From: Enoplosus armatus
Lineage: Eukaryota > Chordata > Actinopteri > Centrarchiformes > Enoplosidae
NCBI RefSeq assembly: GCF_043641665.1
Contig: NC_092180.1
Coordinates: 11,959,891 to 12,023,890 of the forward strand
Direction of reading: 5' to 3'
DNA: 64,000 nt
The translations under genes and the position numbers were made by a program. The notes beneath the pieces were generated by a model, which saw nothing but the letters and a program-made list of their open reading frames with translations, was not told the DNA's origin and ran no database searches. Shown here piece after piece: positions 22,440 through 36,291 of the stretch. Each line of letters opens with the position of its first letter. Within the stretch, counting starts at the first letter, position 1.

Positions 22440-24387
22440 TTCTGCAACCATCATTTCAGACTCACACTACTTAACACACTTAATAAATATATATCATCTT
22501 GATTTTTTCCCATACAGTCCCTAAATCCCCATCAGTAAGACAGGTCTGCAGTATTTGACTTAAAGCCCTGCTTTAATTCAATTAAAGGAGCTAGTATTGT
22601 CAGCCAATGAGAATTCAGTAATGTGACTGCTCTTATCATATTTCTTCTCTTCACACACCAACCTCCCCTCAACCTGTTAATGCGCTGTTGTGTGAAACGT
22701 AGTACAAACATAACGTGATTGTGCCTTTTTGTTGCCTCCAAACTTATTTGAGAGCAACCAATAATGCGTTACAAACAGCTTGAGAAAAATATGAACAACA
22801 AAGGGAAGTAGTGCAAGATTAAACAAGACGTGATCTGGAATAATGTTGTCAACGGATCCCAAAACCAGAAAATGGGCACTGTAATAACCCACATGAAGGA
22901 ACATGTCATCCAGTGCAATGTTGTGGCTCATTGATCAGTTTTTAATAGTTTTGGGACAACAGCCCAATGTTAGTAGAATCAATTCATTGTTGGTTTTGTT
23001 TTTTTCATGGGATTTGTTGACAATAAGAAAAATAGAGAAAGAAAAACACCTCACTGTTTGGTTTCTGTCCCCTGTTGGCCTCTGATGATGTATAAAAGTC
23101 ACAAGTGGTATCCCAACCCATACATAATCTTCAGTTTGGTCCACTTCAACCCGAGGGTGACTCTGAAACGAAGAGATAAATTGGGATAAAGCCATCGCCT
23201 TCAGATTCTCGAAAAGTAATGAGCACCTGTTTTACACATTCACATTTATTTGTAAAACCTCATAACAGCAGCACATGACCTACAGTAAGTGCCTTCTAGG
23301 ATGACTTCACACACATAATTGCAAACACTGTTGGGTCTCTTTTGAACCCCTCAACAGTGATGAGCTAATCAACTGCACATTGATTGCCTGTGACAGTATT
23401 ATCAAATTTCACCACAGATTCAAGTGATCAACTCCAACAATCAACCGTGTGGGCCAGAAGGAGAGGAAAACACCACACATTAATATTATTATCTTACATG
23501 TTGAAAATTTAAGCTCATGGTCAGGTGCTGTCAGTCCACGGCAGAGGTTTTCAAACTGTGAGATGCGTCTCCCCAGGGGGTTGTAGAGGAAGAGATGTCA
23601 TACGTGAGATACTGCAAGGTGAAAGGCAGTTAAGACACTTTAAAAGCCTTAGCACCCGAATACCACAATGTATGCATCAAAATTCATACTCCTTCTCTGG
23701 GTCATACCTCAGTCAAATCTGAACACACAAACACGATACACATATTCTACGACTGAGTGTGTCCATCGTGAAAAAACATCCATAAATCCACTTCCTAGGT
23801 AAAGATGCTCCTCAGAACTTGCCTGAGAATCATCATGTTTTTAAGTTTTCTTGAATATCAAAGTAATACAGTGATAGTTGTCTATACATCCATGGATACA
23901 TTGCAAACAGGAACTGGTAATAGCTAATTCAGCATACTTTTAAAGGGCTCAAGTTGTAGTTCACAGCTAACTAACTGACTCCATGGGCACACATTATACT
24001 TCCTGTTTACATCTCCCAGGGCATTATAGGAATCATCAAATCGAAGTAAGAGAAAAGCACTATAATAGGAGTTATTAATATAATATATAATAATACTTTT
24101 AGACATTATAGTATATGGGAAGTGTTGGGGAGTGCACTTGTGTCTGTTTTTTTCAATCTTGAGGTTGCAAGGTGTGGCAAAATGGGAAAACAGTTTACAA
24201 AAGCCAACACACACACACAAAATGATGAACCATCGTTGAGCCTTCTTTTGTTGTTGAAAAAATGTCAACATATCGATGTAGGACATGTTGTACTGTGTAG
24301 TATTTCATTTTTCCCTCGCTCAAAATACTCTCTCTCTCAATTTGTACTGATGGTGAAGATGTTGGGACAGTATCTCTCTAACAGTAG

Positions 24388-24428
<41 letters not shown>

Positions 24429-27400
24429 TGTGTGTGCGCGCACTGTCTTTGCTGTCAGCTGCTTGTCTCATTACGCCTGAGGTCTTGCCACGGGGAAGAC
24501 TTACGCCTGTCATCTTCACTCAAGGTAAAGGCAAAAAGCCCCTTAATGAGGTTCATCCTCCATCCTCCCAAAAATACATTTTCTTTTGTTTTACCACCTG
24601 TGCCATTAGACAAATTAAATGTAAAGTAATTGCTCTGTTATGACAGAAACAATTGCCTACAGCTGTTAAAAATACCACCCACTTTACAAGCCAGCCAGTG
24701 TTAGATATGTATAATTTAGACATGTTTTATTTTCTGACTTCCCCATTTACACTGCAAGTTATAGTTAACTTTATTATCTATGCAGCTGAAAGAATCACAG
24801 ATATATAATCCACTCATAAAAAGCCGAAGCAGAGTCACAGGGTAAACTATGATTAACGGCAAAATATTTCGCCTTTCCCCCATCATGGCCTTGATCACTA
24901 TGAGTGATGAAATGTTAGCATTGTTGCTGCAACTGAGTGTTACTGTCACAGGTGTGAAGTTAATACAAAGGTGCAGCGAGAAGCACAAAGGCAGATGGGT
25001 TTTCTTACAATCTGACATTCACCAAACAGCTGCACGGTTAGCGTGAGGTTAAGGTTAGGAAACGAAAGCTACTTGAAAGATCTTTGGCATTGTTTACAAA
25101 AGCCAGTCTTAATTGTTGGTTTGAGATAATATAGCCAACAAAAACAGCAAATCACTTTCTTAACTCGCATCTTCTTTCTGGGGTCCTGGAGACCCCGGGC
25201 CCTCTTTAACCACTCAAAAAAACATACTTGTTTTATCGACTTGATACTTCATAACTTTTACCAATTTTATGAAATTTGATTTTGAATTGATAACATGTTT
25301 CTCAGAGACCCCAGCTGTAAAACATGGTTAAATAGAGCGGATCTCCATATGTTCTACATCTGCGATTGGTGTTGACAGTTATGCAGCATTACCCCTCCCA
25401 CATCCTAAATGAGTCTTTTAGGATTAGGAGAGGAGTTAGACGTCTCTATGGTCTTACTGACCCCAAACATAAGTAATGTCACCTTCATCACAGGTAAGCC
25501 CAGTTTGTGGCAAAAGGAAGGATTATTACTTCAGTACTTTCCTGCTTATTGGGTGTTTTGTAAGATCAGAAGAAAAGGAAAAAAAAGAAAATTGAAATCA
25601 TTGTTATTATTTGCACACATATAGCAGTGGGGTCTGTGGGATGAAATAAAGCCATTCTCAACGTAACACAAGGGTTTGTTTCTAGGGAGCCTCAGCTGTG
25701 CCTTTAGTTAAGCATGCTTGAGCAGGATGCTTACTAAAATACACTGTACAAGGATGTCACAGCCTATTGAACAACAAGCCACAGACTCTAGCAGCAAGAC
25801 ACAAAATGCCATGCTGTCCTCTCTGAATGCTAGTATGATGAGCAAGTAAATGCCAAACCACCAGTATACCACGGACTAATAAAATTATGTTTATATACAA
25901 CTTATTTGCAACAGCAAATACATTTTGAAGGAAGCGTAATGCCGACCGGATTACGTTTTGTATTAACATAATGAGGAACTGAACAGACTGCGGTCCGGTA
26001 CATACATGTAACATTTCAGTGAAACAACGTTGCCTCTGAACATAATCCAGGCAGCAATTATGTTTTATCAGCACAACGTAATTGGAAAAACGATTTAGCA
26101 CTATATAAACGTAATTTCTAGGTGACAGGTTTGACATGGAAGATCAGGACTAAAAAGAGTCTGTACAAAAGAGAACCAGATTCAGGAAAACTGAGCTGCT
26201 GAGAAACCTGAAGCCAAGAATGTTGGGAAACACCAAGTGTTTACAAAAAGACACAAGTAGACAGATTGAGACCACAGGGACCCAACACAGCAGACCCACT
26301 CTGAAACTGAAAGACTGGACAGGAAAGCCCTGTTTTCTAAGCACAACAGGACAACATGAAGCTGTTTTGCTAAGAAATCAGAGAGGTTACTGACTAGTAT
26401 TTTGAAAGACTCAGACTGATGCTGATAACTTTGCAACTCGTCTGCATACAACAAGCTCATTCAGCTCACACTGTTAACCTGGACAAGTTCAACTTTGCTG
26501 ATTTAAGTAATCGATGACAGAAAAACGAATTTGTTAGAGTGAAATTGATTGGTTTTAATTGAATTTAAGTTCAATACACTAAAAGACAAATTATTTGTAC
26601 TTAAAGTCTGCTGTAAAATCAACTTTTTGTCCAACTATTCAACTCAGCATTTTAAGTTGAGAAAACTCAAAATGTGTCTTTACCACCAATGTTTGTGATG
26701 TACTTTGGGTACTCCAGGTGCAGTACCTAAATTGGGTTGTGCAGGAGGCACATTGCCTGAGGTGGGTTCTTCAGTTCATGACAACAGTGCCCTCCAAGAT
26801 GTCCCCTGCTTTTTATGGGTTCAGGGGAGGAGAAGCCAGATTTGGGGCCACATCTTCCTGAAGGCAGAGGACTCCAACGGGTCTTTAAAGACATTTTCAG
26901 ACAAGAAAGACATGACATAATATTATTTGATAGTTTGCACGATCTGACAGGAATCGCTTAAAAAATAAAATAAAATAGAATAAAGTTACTCACAGAGCTA
27001 CTCTTGAAGAGGTTAGAAGAACCTTCCCTAAAAATGACCAAAAACAAAACCCTGGTACAACCACAGCAATAATCTAACCAGTATTGTCTCCCTATATTTT
27101 CAATGTTAGTGCCAACTGTATGGGTGAATAAATGAATATCCAGCTAAACACTTTACATTCAACATGTGAGCAAACAGGTATTAAACAAGAGTCCCAACTC
27201 ATCGCCTTGTTGCTCAATGCTTGTGTGCACTGTCTGATATTATAAAACAGGTAGCAAAATTCACCCTCTAACAATGTTAAATGATGAAATGTATCTGGGG
27301 GATTCGCTGTGAGAAGTGGGGGCAAGCATCGCTCTCTCTGTATGCTCCCTCTCGCACACCAGGTGACAAATACTGTAAGCATGCAGCTCTTTCTGAAAAC

Positions 27401-28340
27401 GTGCGGTCATGTCTGAATAAAGCCGTAAGGAACATTAATATAAAAAGCCACATTAAATCTACTTTGATTCAATGTTGTTTAAAACAATAAACATGGAAAC
27501 TTCTAAGGGAGCTGAATACTATTTATCCATTTAATTGTGCTATGCTGTTAGCACTGCACACGAGTATGATAGAAAAACAAGAAATGTGTGTCTTATTATA
27601 TTTATATGTTTTATTAGTACAGTAGAATCTGAATTGGCTTTCTGCAGTGATAATTCCCATGTGTTTTTACCAGCAGCGTCTTTGAATTTAATTTGTGGAA
27701 GGAAGACTGATATTCAAATTCAAAGTAATCAAGCATTTGTGAACAAGATGCAAGGGAAGACGAGTGTTGAGGTCCTTTCATATGCAATTCCTCTGACTCT
27801 CTGATTCCCCTGAACAATATGCTGGTCACAGAACGCCTACAAGTGTGTTTCTCTGCATCTCAAGAACCTCTCATTATTCTGAGACTAATTCACTGTTGAT
27901 ATTATTATATTCAAGTCTCACAGCTATGTTTCGTTTACTGTGTTTCTGTGACCAAAGCCAGAGTGAGAATGTGGGATTTGGTTTGGTTTTGCTCTGGTCT
28001 GAATATGTCCATTCCTGTTACCCTTTGTTTTCTTGGATGTGTGTACCTTCCTGCTCTCCAGCCCAGTGAACAGCATAAATGATTGAAGGACCTGTGTATT
28101 TAGTTGTCAGCTGAGAAAGACATTTGGTACTGAATGTAGAGTTACTGCATGGGTACTGACAGCAGCGAGGTGCTTCCAACAGTGTTAGGGCACAAGAACA
28201 GCATGTAACCAGAACACACAAGTAAGACTGAATGTGCTTAACATGCAGATTAATGACAGTACATTATGCTGCTTTCTACAAGATTGGATCATTACTTGGA
28301 CAGATGATTTAACTGCCTCCACATATTTTTTATCTTTCAT
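22440..28340. other. Intergenic region upstream of the orphan receptor
   Basis: No gene is supported. It contains a (GT)n tract at 24390-24425 and a small hairpin at 25181-25197 (GGGGTC...GACCCC). If the 19.4 kb leader exon is real, this stretch is intron. Several open frames of 60-173 codons lack splice or family support. Confidence 0.5.
24390..24437. repeat. (GT)n microsatellite, imperfect
   Basis: Dinucleotide repeat with one TTTG interruption and a GCGC edge. It underlies several spurious open frames on both strands. Confidence 0.9.
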
Positions 28341-28343
28341 CAG

Positions 28344-28428
28344 GATAGTTTCCCAGTCCAGGACATGGTTTCCCGAGTGGCCCTACCACCTGCACATCAC
28401 AAGGGGTAAAACCAGTCCATCCTGGGCC
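28344..28428 (+). other. Candidate 5' UTR part of the receptor's first coding exon
   Basis: A pyrimidine-rich acceptor (tatctttcatcag) ends at 28343. The 85 bases up to the receptor ATG contain a short upstream frame (ATG at 28364, stopping at TAA 28409-28411), which could dampen translation. Inferred from splice signal only. Confidence 0.4.
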
Positions 28429-30146
28429 ATGACTGCTCTGCTTCCCAACGTCAGTGTTCCCAGGAGTACAGCAGTTCTGCTGCCGACTACAGACTGTCCG
28501 TTTAACCTGACTGCAGCTACTCAGGCGGGACTCGGTTCAGGCCAGTCGCTGGCCCCTCTCTGTACCCTCTGTTGCTGTGGATTTCTCAATCGCACCTTGG
28601 CAGTGGTGTTCATGGTCAGCCTGGCATTCGCCATCGTGGTTGGAAATGTGGTCACCCTTACTGTCTTTGTGCAAACGAGGCAGTCCCGAACACCACAGGG
28701 ATACCTGAAAGGTAACTGTTGTTTACCATCTTACTACTCGGTGCTTGGTGGTTGCACAAAGTTGTTCATTTTAGAAAGTTATTTAAACTAACCTGCCAAG
28801 TGTAAATCAGAGTTACGCTTATGCGTTCCAAAATGCAAATCAACAAGCAGAAATTCAATATTCATACTGAAAGTAAATAAATGGCAAAATGGAATTTCCG
28901 GTTTCAATTCAAATCAATATCAAATTTTTTTTTATCAACCTGCCAACACCAAATACCTTCTAGATTTATAAAAGTCTTGGTAATTGATTGCAGTACCTTG
29001 TCCAATCGAAATGGTGCCAATATTGCACTGAGCAGATATAATTATAATTTCATTTCTCACTATTTTACTTAATGCAGTGAAAAATCAAGTAAAAAGTTTT
29101 TTTACTGCTTTAAAAATATTCATAACACTTTTCCATTCCATAGTGAAATTTTAATTAAGCTAGCTGGAGGTGTATCGACAATAAAACAGGCTGCGTCCCC
29201 TTAGCTCTCCTCTTCTTGTTGTCTCTCTCCGACAGTGTCTCTGGCCATCGCAGACATGATGGTCGGTGTCCTCGTGGTCCCTTTCTCTGTCTACACTGAG
29301 ATCTCTCTGATGGTAACCAACGCTCCTCCCATTTGGTACCAGGGTAGTTCTACTTCCCTGGCCACCTCCTCTCCTCTGGGAGGACTAGTGAGCCCCTGGC
29401 AGCCATGCATGCTGATTGGCCCAGTGTTCGCTGGGTGCACCTTTGTCTCCATCAGCACCATCTTCCTCATGACACTGGAGCGAAGTGTGGCCATCCTAAG
29501 GCCACTCCACAAGGACGCCTTGGTGACCCGGAGACGAACTCTGCTCCTCATCCTGCTCTCCTGGGCTGCCAGCTTCCTGCTGGCTCTTGCGCCCCTCATC
29601 TTCAGCAGCAACTTCACTTTGGAGTACAACGAGTGCAGTCGTATGTGTAACTACACCCCACTATTGATTGGAAGCCAGCTGCCACCTGATGCCAACATTT
29701 TGCTGTTATTCCCAGCATTTGACTTCTCACTGCTCTGTGGCACGTTAGCAGTTAACATTGTGTCTTTCACGAGCATCCGACGGTACTCCCGAAAACGTAA
29801 ACTGCTCTCAGAGGGGAGTCTGAGTGACGGAGGTGGAGGAGGAGGAGGAGGAGGAGGAGGGGGAGGGTGCCCTCACAGGCCCTCCTTTTCAGACATCAAA
29901 GCTGCCAAGACAATTGGCATACTAACATTTGCCTTCACAGCCTCCTTCTCTCCCATCGCAGTGTTTGTGCTCGGGAACGTGGTGGGATACACCTGGTGTA
30001 ACTTTTCCTTTTTGGCCTTCTGGATCCTGACAGGAAACAGTTGCTGTAATGTCATTATCTACAGTGTCAGGGACCACCGCTTCAGGAAGGGTGTGACCCT
30101 GCTCTTTCAGCGAGACCAGTCCCCCCGACATGGTGAGAAGACCTGA
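28429..30146 (+). CDS. Class A (rhodopsin-like) orphan G-protein-coupled receptor
   Basis: Two exons, 28429-28711 and 29236-30146, join in phase 1 to give 397 aa with seven hydrophobic segments. The N-terminus has NVS, NLT and NRT glycosylation sites. TM1 has GN73 and TM2 has SLAIAD101. TM3 has Cys152 and ends ER177S instead of DRY. TM4 has Trp204. The sixth segment ends SFSP instead of CWxP, and TM7 has N-VIIY instead of NPxxY. Position 3.32 is Phe159, not the amine-binding Asp, so an aminergic ligand is unlikely despite the aminergic-looking TM2. The loop between TM2 and TM3 is unusually long (about 30 residues). The third intracellular loop holds 13 consecutive glycines. The exon join at GYLK|VSLAIAD lies at the start of TM2. 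I cannot name the receptor or ligand. The start ATG is the first before the glycosylation sites; an upstream in-frame Met exists but lies across the apparent acceptor. Confidence 0.85.
29829..29867 (+). repeat. Glycine-coding GGA trinucleotide repeat
   Basis: Thirteen consecutive glycine codons, mostly GGA with GGT and GGG interruptions, encode a flexible stretch in the receptor's third intracellular loop. Trinucleotide runs like this often vary in length between individuals. Confidence 0.95.
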
Positions 30147-30207
30147 GGGATAAGTGAATTAAAAAAGCAACAAGTCTATGTTTTGTAGCTGCTTTCCAGT
30201 AAGTTTG

Positions 30208-30671
30208 ATTTAAAAAAAACATTTTGGGAAATATGCATATTCACTTAAATAGATTTCTTCTGTACGGTAAGTATGTAGCTAGAGCCAGGAGCTGGTTAGC
30301 TTAGCTTAGCATAAACCCTGGAAATAGGGGAAAACAGCCAGCCTGGCCATGTAACAAAATCCTGCCAGCACCGTTAAAGCTCACTATTTAATACATGATC
30401 TCATTTATTTGTAAAAACTAGATGTACTGTGATAATTAATGAGCTATAGAGGTGCTGGTAGACAGATTTTGTTATCTTTGAACAGAGCCACGCTAGCTGT
30501 TTCCTCCTGTTTCCAGTCTTTACGCTAAGCTAAACTAAGCTAAGCTAAGCTAACTGTTTCCTGGCTCAAGCTTCATATTTACTGTACATCCGTGAGAGTG
30601 ATATCAACCTTCTCATCTAACTCTCGCAAGAAAGCGAATAAGCGCGTGTCCCAAACTACCAAACTATTCCT
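30208..30671. mobile_element. TTAA-type non-autonomous element, 'TTAGCTTAGCATAAA' family, copy 2
   Basis: The right end is intact (CAAACTATTCCT followed by TTAA at 30672-30675). The left end is eroded to ACATTTTGGGAAATATGC. Internal TTAGCTTAGCTTAGCATAAA and a later GCTAAGCTAAGCTAAGCTAAC stretch match copy 3. It begins about 60 bases after the receptor stop, so it may lie in that gene's 3' UTR. Confidence 0.8.
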
Positions 30672-31960
30672 TTAATTCAAATGTAAACACTGTGTAAAAT
30701 CAACAAAAATAGGTGATTCAAACATAAAAACATTGCAATTCTTTGTTACTGAGAATTATAAATAGAAGCCAGATTTTAAAGTTTTGACCTCCATCCACAT
30801 TTGTCTTTGGACAAACAAACCTATATCTATGCATTGCATGATAAAACAGTTTTCAGGATGGGACACACATACTCTAGGTCTTGAGGGAAAGGGTCATTCC
30901 ACTGCCACAATAAGCCACATCCTGTCCTCTGGTCTCCTTGTCTTGCCTTCTACTATCGTCAAACCTCTTTCCTTAAGCTTTACTTCAGAGGGCCTTTATG
31001 AGCCTCTCAATAACTTTCAGGAACCAAACCTACTGTATCTCCAGGAACTGCACTGACAACCATCATAACCACACAGTTCATGTTTTTATTTATGTCATTG
31101 GTGGGTTTGTCGTCTATTAATTCAAAAGGGGTGTTGTTTTTGTATTTAGAAATCTTACTACACCTCTTTAGAATAACGTGGATTACAAATGTTTCGTTTG
31201 AGGGAGCAGTTCATACCACAGATTTGATTCTGTGGTGTGGCATACATTTATTTTTGAGCATCTACTTTCAATATATTGTGATAATAATCTGCCTCAAGTA
31301 TCAGAAATGCACTTTATTAGTTACTATGTGAGTCATTTGCATTGTGCATTGTGTCAGACAATGTTAATTTTGTACAAGTTTTATTTTCAACGTTTTATGA
31401 TATTGGTTATTTTTGTCACAGCAACTGTGAATGAAAGAATGATCTGTATATTTATGAAATCAGCATAGACTAAATGAATGGGATGCCAACCACAGAGATT
31501 TAGTATAAAAAGCATTATGATTATAGCAGACCCTCCTATTGTGCCGGCCTATCTTTTCAGGGTAAAATGTATTTGTAACATAACATGATCTCATCAGTGT
31601 GTCAGCTAGTCTTGTGTATTGTTTGGAATTCTGTATTGTACAATTTGACAATATAATAATACATATAAATGAGATTGAAGAGCATTTCGCAGCATATTGC
31701 TATATATTCATTAATGATAAAATTGTTTCATTTCATGTAATTCTGTCATAACTGACAGGCCTTTGATATGGTGACAATTCAGCACCAGAAAAGGGAAAAC
31801 TAATAGACACAATTAGGAGGATATTTTTTCCTGCCATCAATTGCTCTAAATTGTTTCCAGATTTATTTTGTGACTCTACAAACATTATTCCTATCATTCA
31901 ATAGACATGATAGTAAAAGGCAAAAACATTTTGCCCTGTTTACCATGAAGTGCCCATTAA

Positions 31961-32499
31961 AGGAATAGTTTGACACTTTGGAAAATGCTTATTTGTTCTC
32001 TTGCTGAGAGATAGAATTGTAATGTTTGACAATTAGCTTAGCTTAGCATAAAGACTGGAAACAAGGGAAAACAGCTAGCCTGGCTCTGTCCAAAGGTAAA
32101 AATCATTTTTTAACTTACCAGCAAGTTCACCAATCAATATGTTATATCTCATTTGTTTAATCAGTACAATACCCAAGGTGTATTGCAGTGACTTCCAGGA
32201 AGTCCAGCAATACAAAAAAGTTATTTTTACACTTCAGTTTTTGTATGATTAAACAAACAAGCTATAACATGATAATTACTGAGATTTAGAGGTGCTGGTA
32301 GGTGCCTTTTATTACCTTTAAACAGAGCTAGGCTGGCTGTTTTCCATTGTCTTGTCTTTATGCCAAGCTAAGCTAACGTCTCCTGGCTGTAGCTTCATAT
32401 TTAACATACAATCATGAAGGTTGTATCAGTCTTCTCAACTAATTCAGCAAGAATGTGAATAAGTTTTAAATAAATTTCCCAAAATGTCAAACTATTCCT
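31961..32499. mobile_element. TTAA-type non-autonomous element, complete copy 3
   Basis: Termini AGGAATAGTTTGAC (left) and GTCAAACTATTCCT (right) are exact inverted repeats, flanked on both sides by TTAA (31957-31960 and 32500-32503). The element is 539 bp with no coding capacity. It serves as the reference copy for the degraded members at 1150-1550, 30208-30671 and 36292-36440. TTAA insertion points to a piggyBac-type transposase acting in trans. Confidence 0.9.
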
Positions 32500-33307
32500 T
32501 TAAAGCCAACTGATGGACAATCTAGTGCATGTTCATGGAAGCATTTTTTATATATACATCAAGGGTGCTGTGGTGTCCTGCAAGTTACAATAACAAACAT
32601 CAGGGAATTTAATGGTGAACAGAAAGAAAAGAAATCTAATATGTTAACATGTCATGTGTGAACTTCACTGAATGAATGAATATCTTACACGTACAAACTT
32701 ACAGCCATTTTCCAGCAAAAACTGTCTTATTTTTCTAGTTTAAAAATCTGTCACAATCATAGAAAGGTTTGAAATCTACAGCATCCTAATAATCATTGGC
32801 TGTGTGTAAGAAAACAAGGGACTATTATTGTGCTGATATTGAATCACTGTACAGAGTTGTATCAGTAGTGCATAATTCATCAATGGTGACTGCATCAGAT
32901 TTGGTAATAATAAATGTGTTTGGGAACATTTCATTTGTGAGTTTAATGGGGCTCAGTGTGACTTTGATGCACTCAGCTCACTGCTGTAATATTCAGAGCC
33001 TCAGGAGTTACACAAGCTGCTGGAAACCCACGTCAGCATTTCTCCATTTACTTTGGAGTATTATTGGCTCGATCCCACTGGGATCAAATTTGTCATGTTA
33101 TGTAATGTGGAGGAGGAGGTACAGTAACACCGCGGGATACCTGGATACCCAGCCTGAGGGAACCTTTGATGGTGTGCAGGTAAGAAGGCAGAGCGGGGTA
33201 TCGTGTGCTGTCTCATCTCTACACTGAAACGTCTATTATAGCACAGTTTAGGCCTAAAGACACAGAAGAGAGGATCTTGAAACCTAGTGACCCAAATTGT
33301 AATTCGA

Positions 33308-33333
33308 GGAGTGTGTGTGTGTGTGTGTGTGTG
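33308..33333. repeat. (GT)n microsatellite
   Basis: Short dinucleotide repeat of about 13 units in intergenic sequence. Confidence 0.9.
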
Positions 33334-36291
33334 CCAGTGCAGAGATGAAGAGAGAGTTTGTATTTTACAATTGCTCTGTTGGAGAGTGATCTTGCAATTT
33401 GAGAGGACATTAGAGAGCGAGATGGAAGGGGCGAGAGGCTGACGGCTAGTGTCAGCCATGATGTGATAAAAGCGTAGTCCACCTCCAGTCCCACTATGAA
33501 ATAAATGATCTGACACTTGCCTGCTCATGTGACCATGAATGAGAAACACAAGATTGTCAGAAAGAGAGCAGGGCAGAGAGACGGAGATAATGAAAAGAGA
33601 GAGATTAAATCAAAGATATGGATTTATAACACCAATGCGTATCACAAATTGTTATTTATCTGAACAGCCTGATCCGAATCTGCAGTGCGTTCATACATAC
33701 ATGAATCAGTGCGTCATATCATTACATTAACAGTCCTAGTCTTTGTGCCTGGTATTCTATCTGTGTAGGCTACAGGCTGACAGTGTTGTTCACTATCCAA
33801 AGGCTTTCATACACGGCTACTGTGGTAGTAGATTTACTCACATTATGTGAAAATTTGCTGCAGGAAGGTGGCAACTTTCCACGATATATCTTGTTGTAAA
33901 CTGACCCAATGCATGTCTGGGGATTTGCAACTCCCTTTGCATTTATTTTTTCATGTTTTGTTACCGTCTAACAACTTGGCAAGCTATGAAGCATGCTTTA
34001 AGCTGCATTAGCCTCACAAAGGCAGCCATTAAAATTACAAAGATGATGAAGCATCGACTGATGTGTTTGCCAAGTTGCTTCACTTCCTATATGAAAATTC
34101 CTAAATGATGAGTCAGTCCGTATAAAGTCCTACGAATGGGGCCCAAATCAAAGGTGACTGCACATTTGAGATCAGACTTTGCAATACTCTTGCATCAACC
34201 ATATCGCCAAGAAACTGTTGTTGTTGACCAACAAATGTTGACCAGTGGAACAGCGTGAAACCAATGGCAGTATGTAAATCGTGCTGCCCAGGTGCTCATG
34301 CATGTGTGCACTTCTGCGTGATACAAACAAAACGGGGACCTGCTCATAAAAACAACACTCCATCCTAGTGGTCAAAAACTCCACAGGGTACCTTTAACAT
34401 AATCTGTGTGGTAATTATGTTTCTTTCAAAATATGGAATACAAATTTGAAATATATAAATTTCTTGAAGACAAGGTTACTTGATTGGGACTGAAGACCTG
34501 TGGACATAACCTGAAAACCAGGGTGTGGTCACAATCAGATGCTTTTACAGTACAGGAACTGGAGTGTGTGTGGTTCCAAGAAAAAAAAAATGCCACAATA
34601 ACATAGTTTGCAAGCTTTAAAATGTTGTTTTCCAAGACCTCAGAGAGTTTTTCAAGCCAGACTAGAATTTAAAGATTGAGGAATTTAAAGAAGAATCATT
34701 TATAGTTCATCCAAGAAGCTGCACCTAAAACAAGTAGGTTTAAGGTAGGGATAGGGATAATATGACAGTGCTATTTTGTAATTTCAACCACTTACGCAGA
34801 CACCTCAGAGACATTAGAAAGGCACTTTTCATATTAAATGTACTTGGGGAACAAAAAAGGCTGCCACAGCCCTGTTGAGTACAGAAGACCGTGCTGTAAC
34901 AATGTGCCTAAAACTGCATTTAACATAATGTCATGCATAGCAGCTTGTGACTGAAGACATTTGTGGAAATTTGACCAAAGGTGTTCAGTAGTTTAAGAAA
35001 GATGCAACAAGGATTATACAAATTCAGTCCCTTATAAATGAGCTAACGACAGACAGTAAAGACTAATTTGCAAAAAAACAAAAAGCAGGGATGATGGTTA
35101 TTTGTTAGTCAGAATTATTTAAATGTGGTCAAATGTCTGGGGAAAATTTGCTCGAGTCATTTTGCTCAGCCTTAGTCTCGATTTTGAGGAGAATACAAAT
35201 TAAGTAAAATGCATAAGTGAGCGTGAATTTCAGGGCTCCAAACAACAAAGTGGTGCATAAATAAATGTCCCTCTGACGTGTGTTTTTCAGGGTAACAGCA
35301 GGACAGTCTTGTTTTCTATATTAGACAGACTCTGTATCTCTATAGCTACACCACAACACAACCATACAGACATACACACACACACACAAATATGCCGCCA
35401 GCAAGAGACGTTGTAGACGATAGGTCAGAGCACTTTGGAGCCTCAGCAAGGTTATGTATTGTTGTCTGTCCTATTTCTTTTTTATCCTCCCTCGTTTCAT
35501 TGTCCTAATGAATTTTTAATTGTCTCTCTAAGCTCTTAAGGCAAGAGATGTGTGTCAGAACCAATAAAGCACAGAGACCACCTGTGGCTGGTGCCTGTTT
35601 TTGGCTCGACAGAGGAAAGGGCAAAGGCAGAGATGGCTGAGAGGGATGACAGGGAGGGGCGGGTTTGGGAGCGATGCTGCGTTTCCTCCACAGGGGCAAC
35701 AACAGGCCACGTCCACTCTAGGTTCGCAGGAGTCAAAATAATCTGTAAAATGATACTGAACAACTGTGAATACCCTCATCTCCTTGTCTTCTTCATCCCA
35801 TCCCTGCTCTACTGCTAGAAAATGCAGTTCTTCCTCTAACAATTAAAGCCAAGTGGTCAAGAGACTTGTGCACTTTGTTTCACAACTATGGGTTTGCTGA
35901 GGTAGTTCTAATAATGAAAAGAACAACACTTGTTTGTTAAGAGAGTTGCTGAGAGTATAGAACAGTCGGCTCATGACATGTAGACTAAACCAAAGCTGCG
36001 TACTTTCAGGATGATAAAATATGAATATGGAAAGTGTATATAATTTATCTAAGAAGCAGAAAACTTTATGCACCCAGATGAGACTTGGTATTTTACTACT
36101 CAATGTTGAAAATGGACGGTATGTCAGTGTGGAAGAAAATCTTAATGATATAGAAAATGACTTTAATATTGTTTTCTGTAATCTTTTTACTGGGAACAAA
36201 ACAACACTTTGTTTTAGTAAGATGAAAATTGAGTTTTTAAACACGGATGATGCATGAGACTGAGTCAGCGATTCCCATGCGAAATATTTAA

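Noticed and set aside
24122..24643. 173-codon open frame
   Set aside because: It crosses a (GT)n tract that suppresses stops; flanking residues show no recognisable domain.
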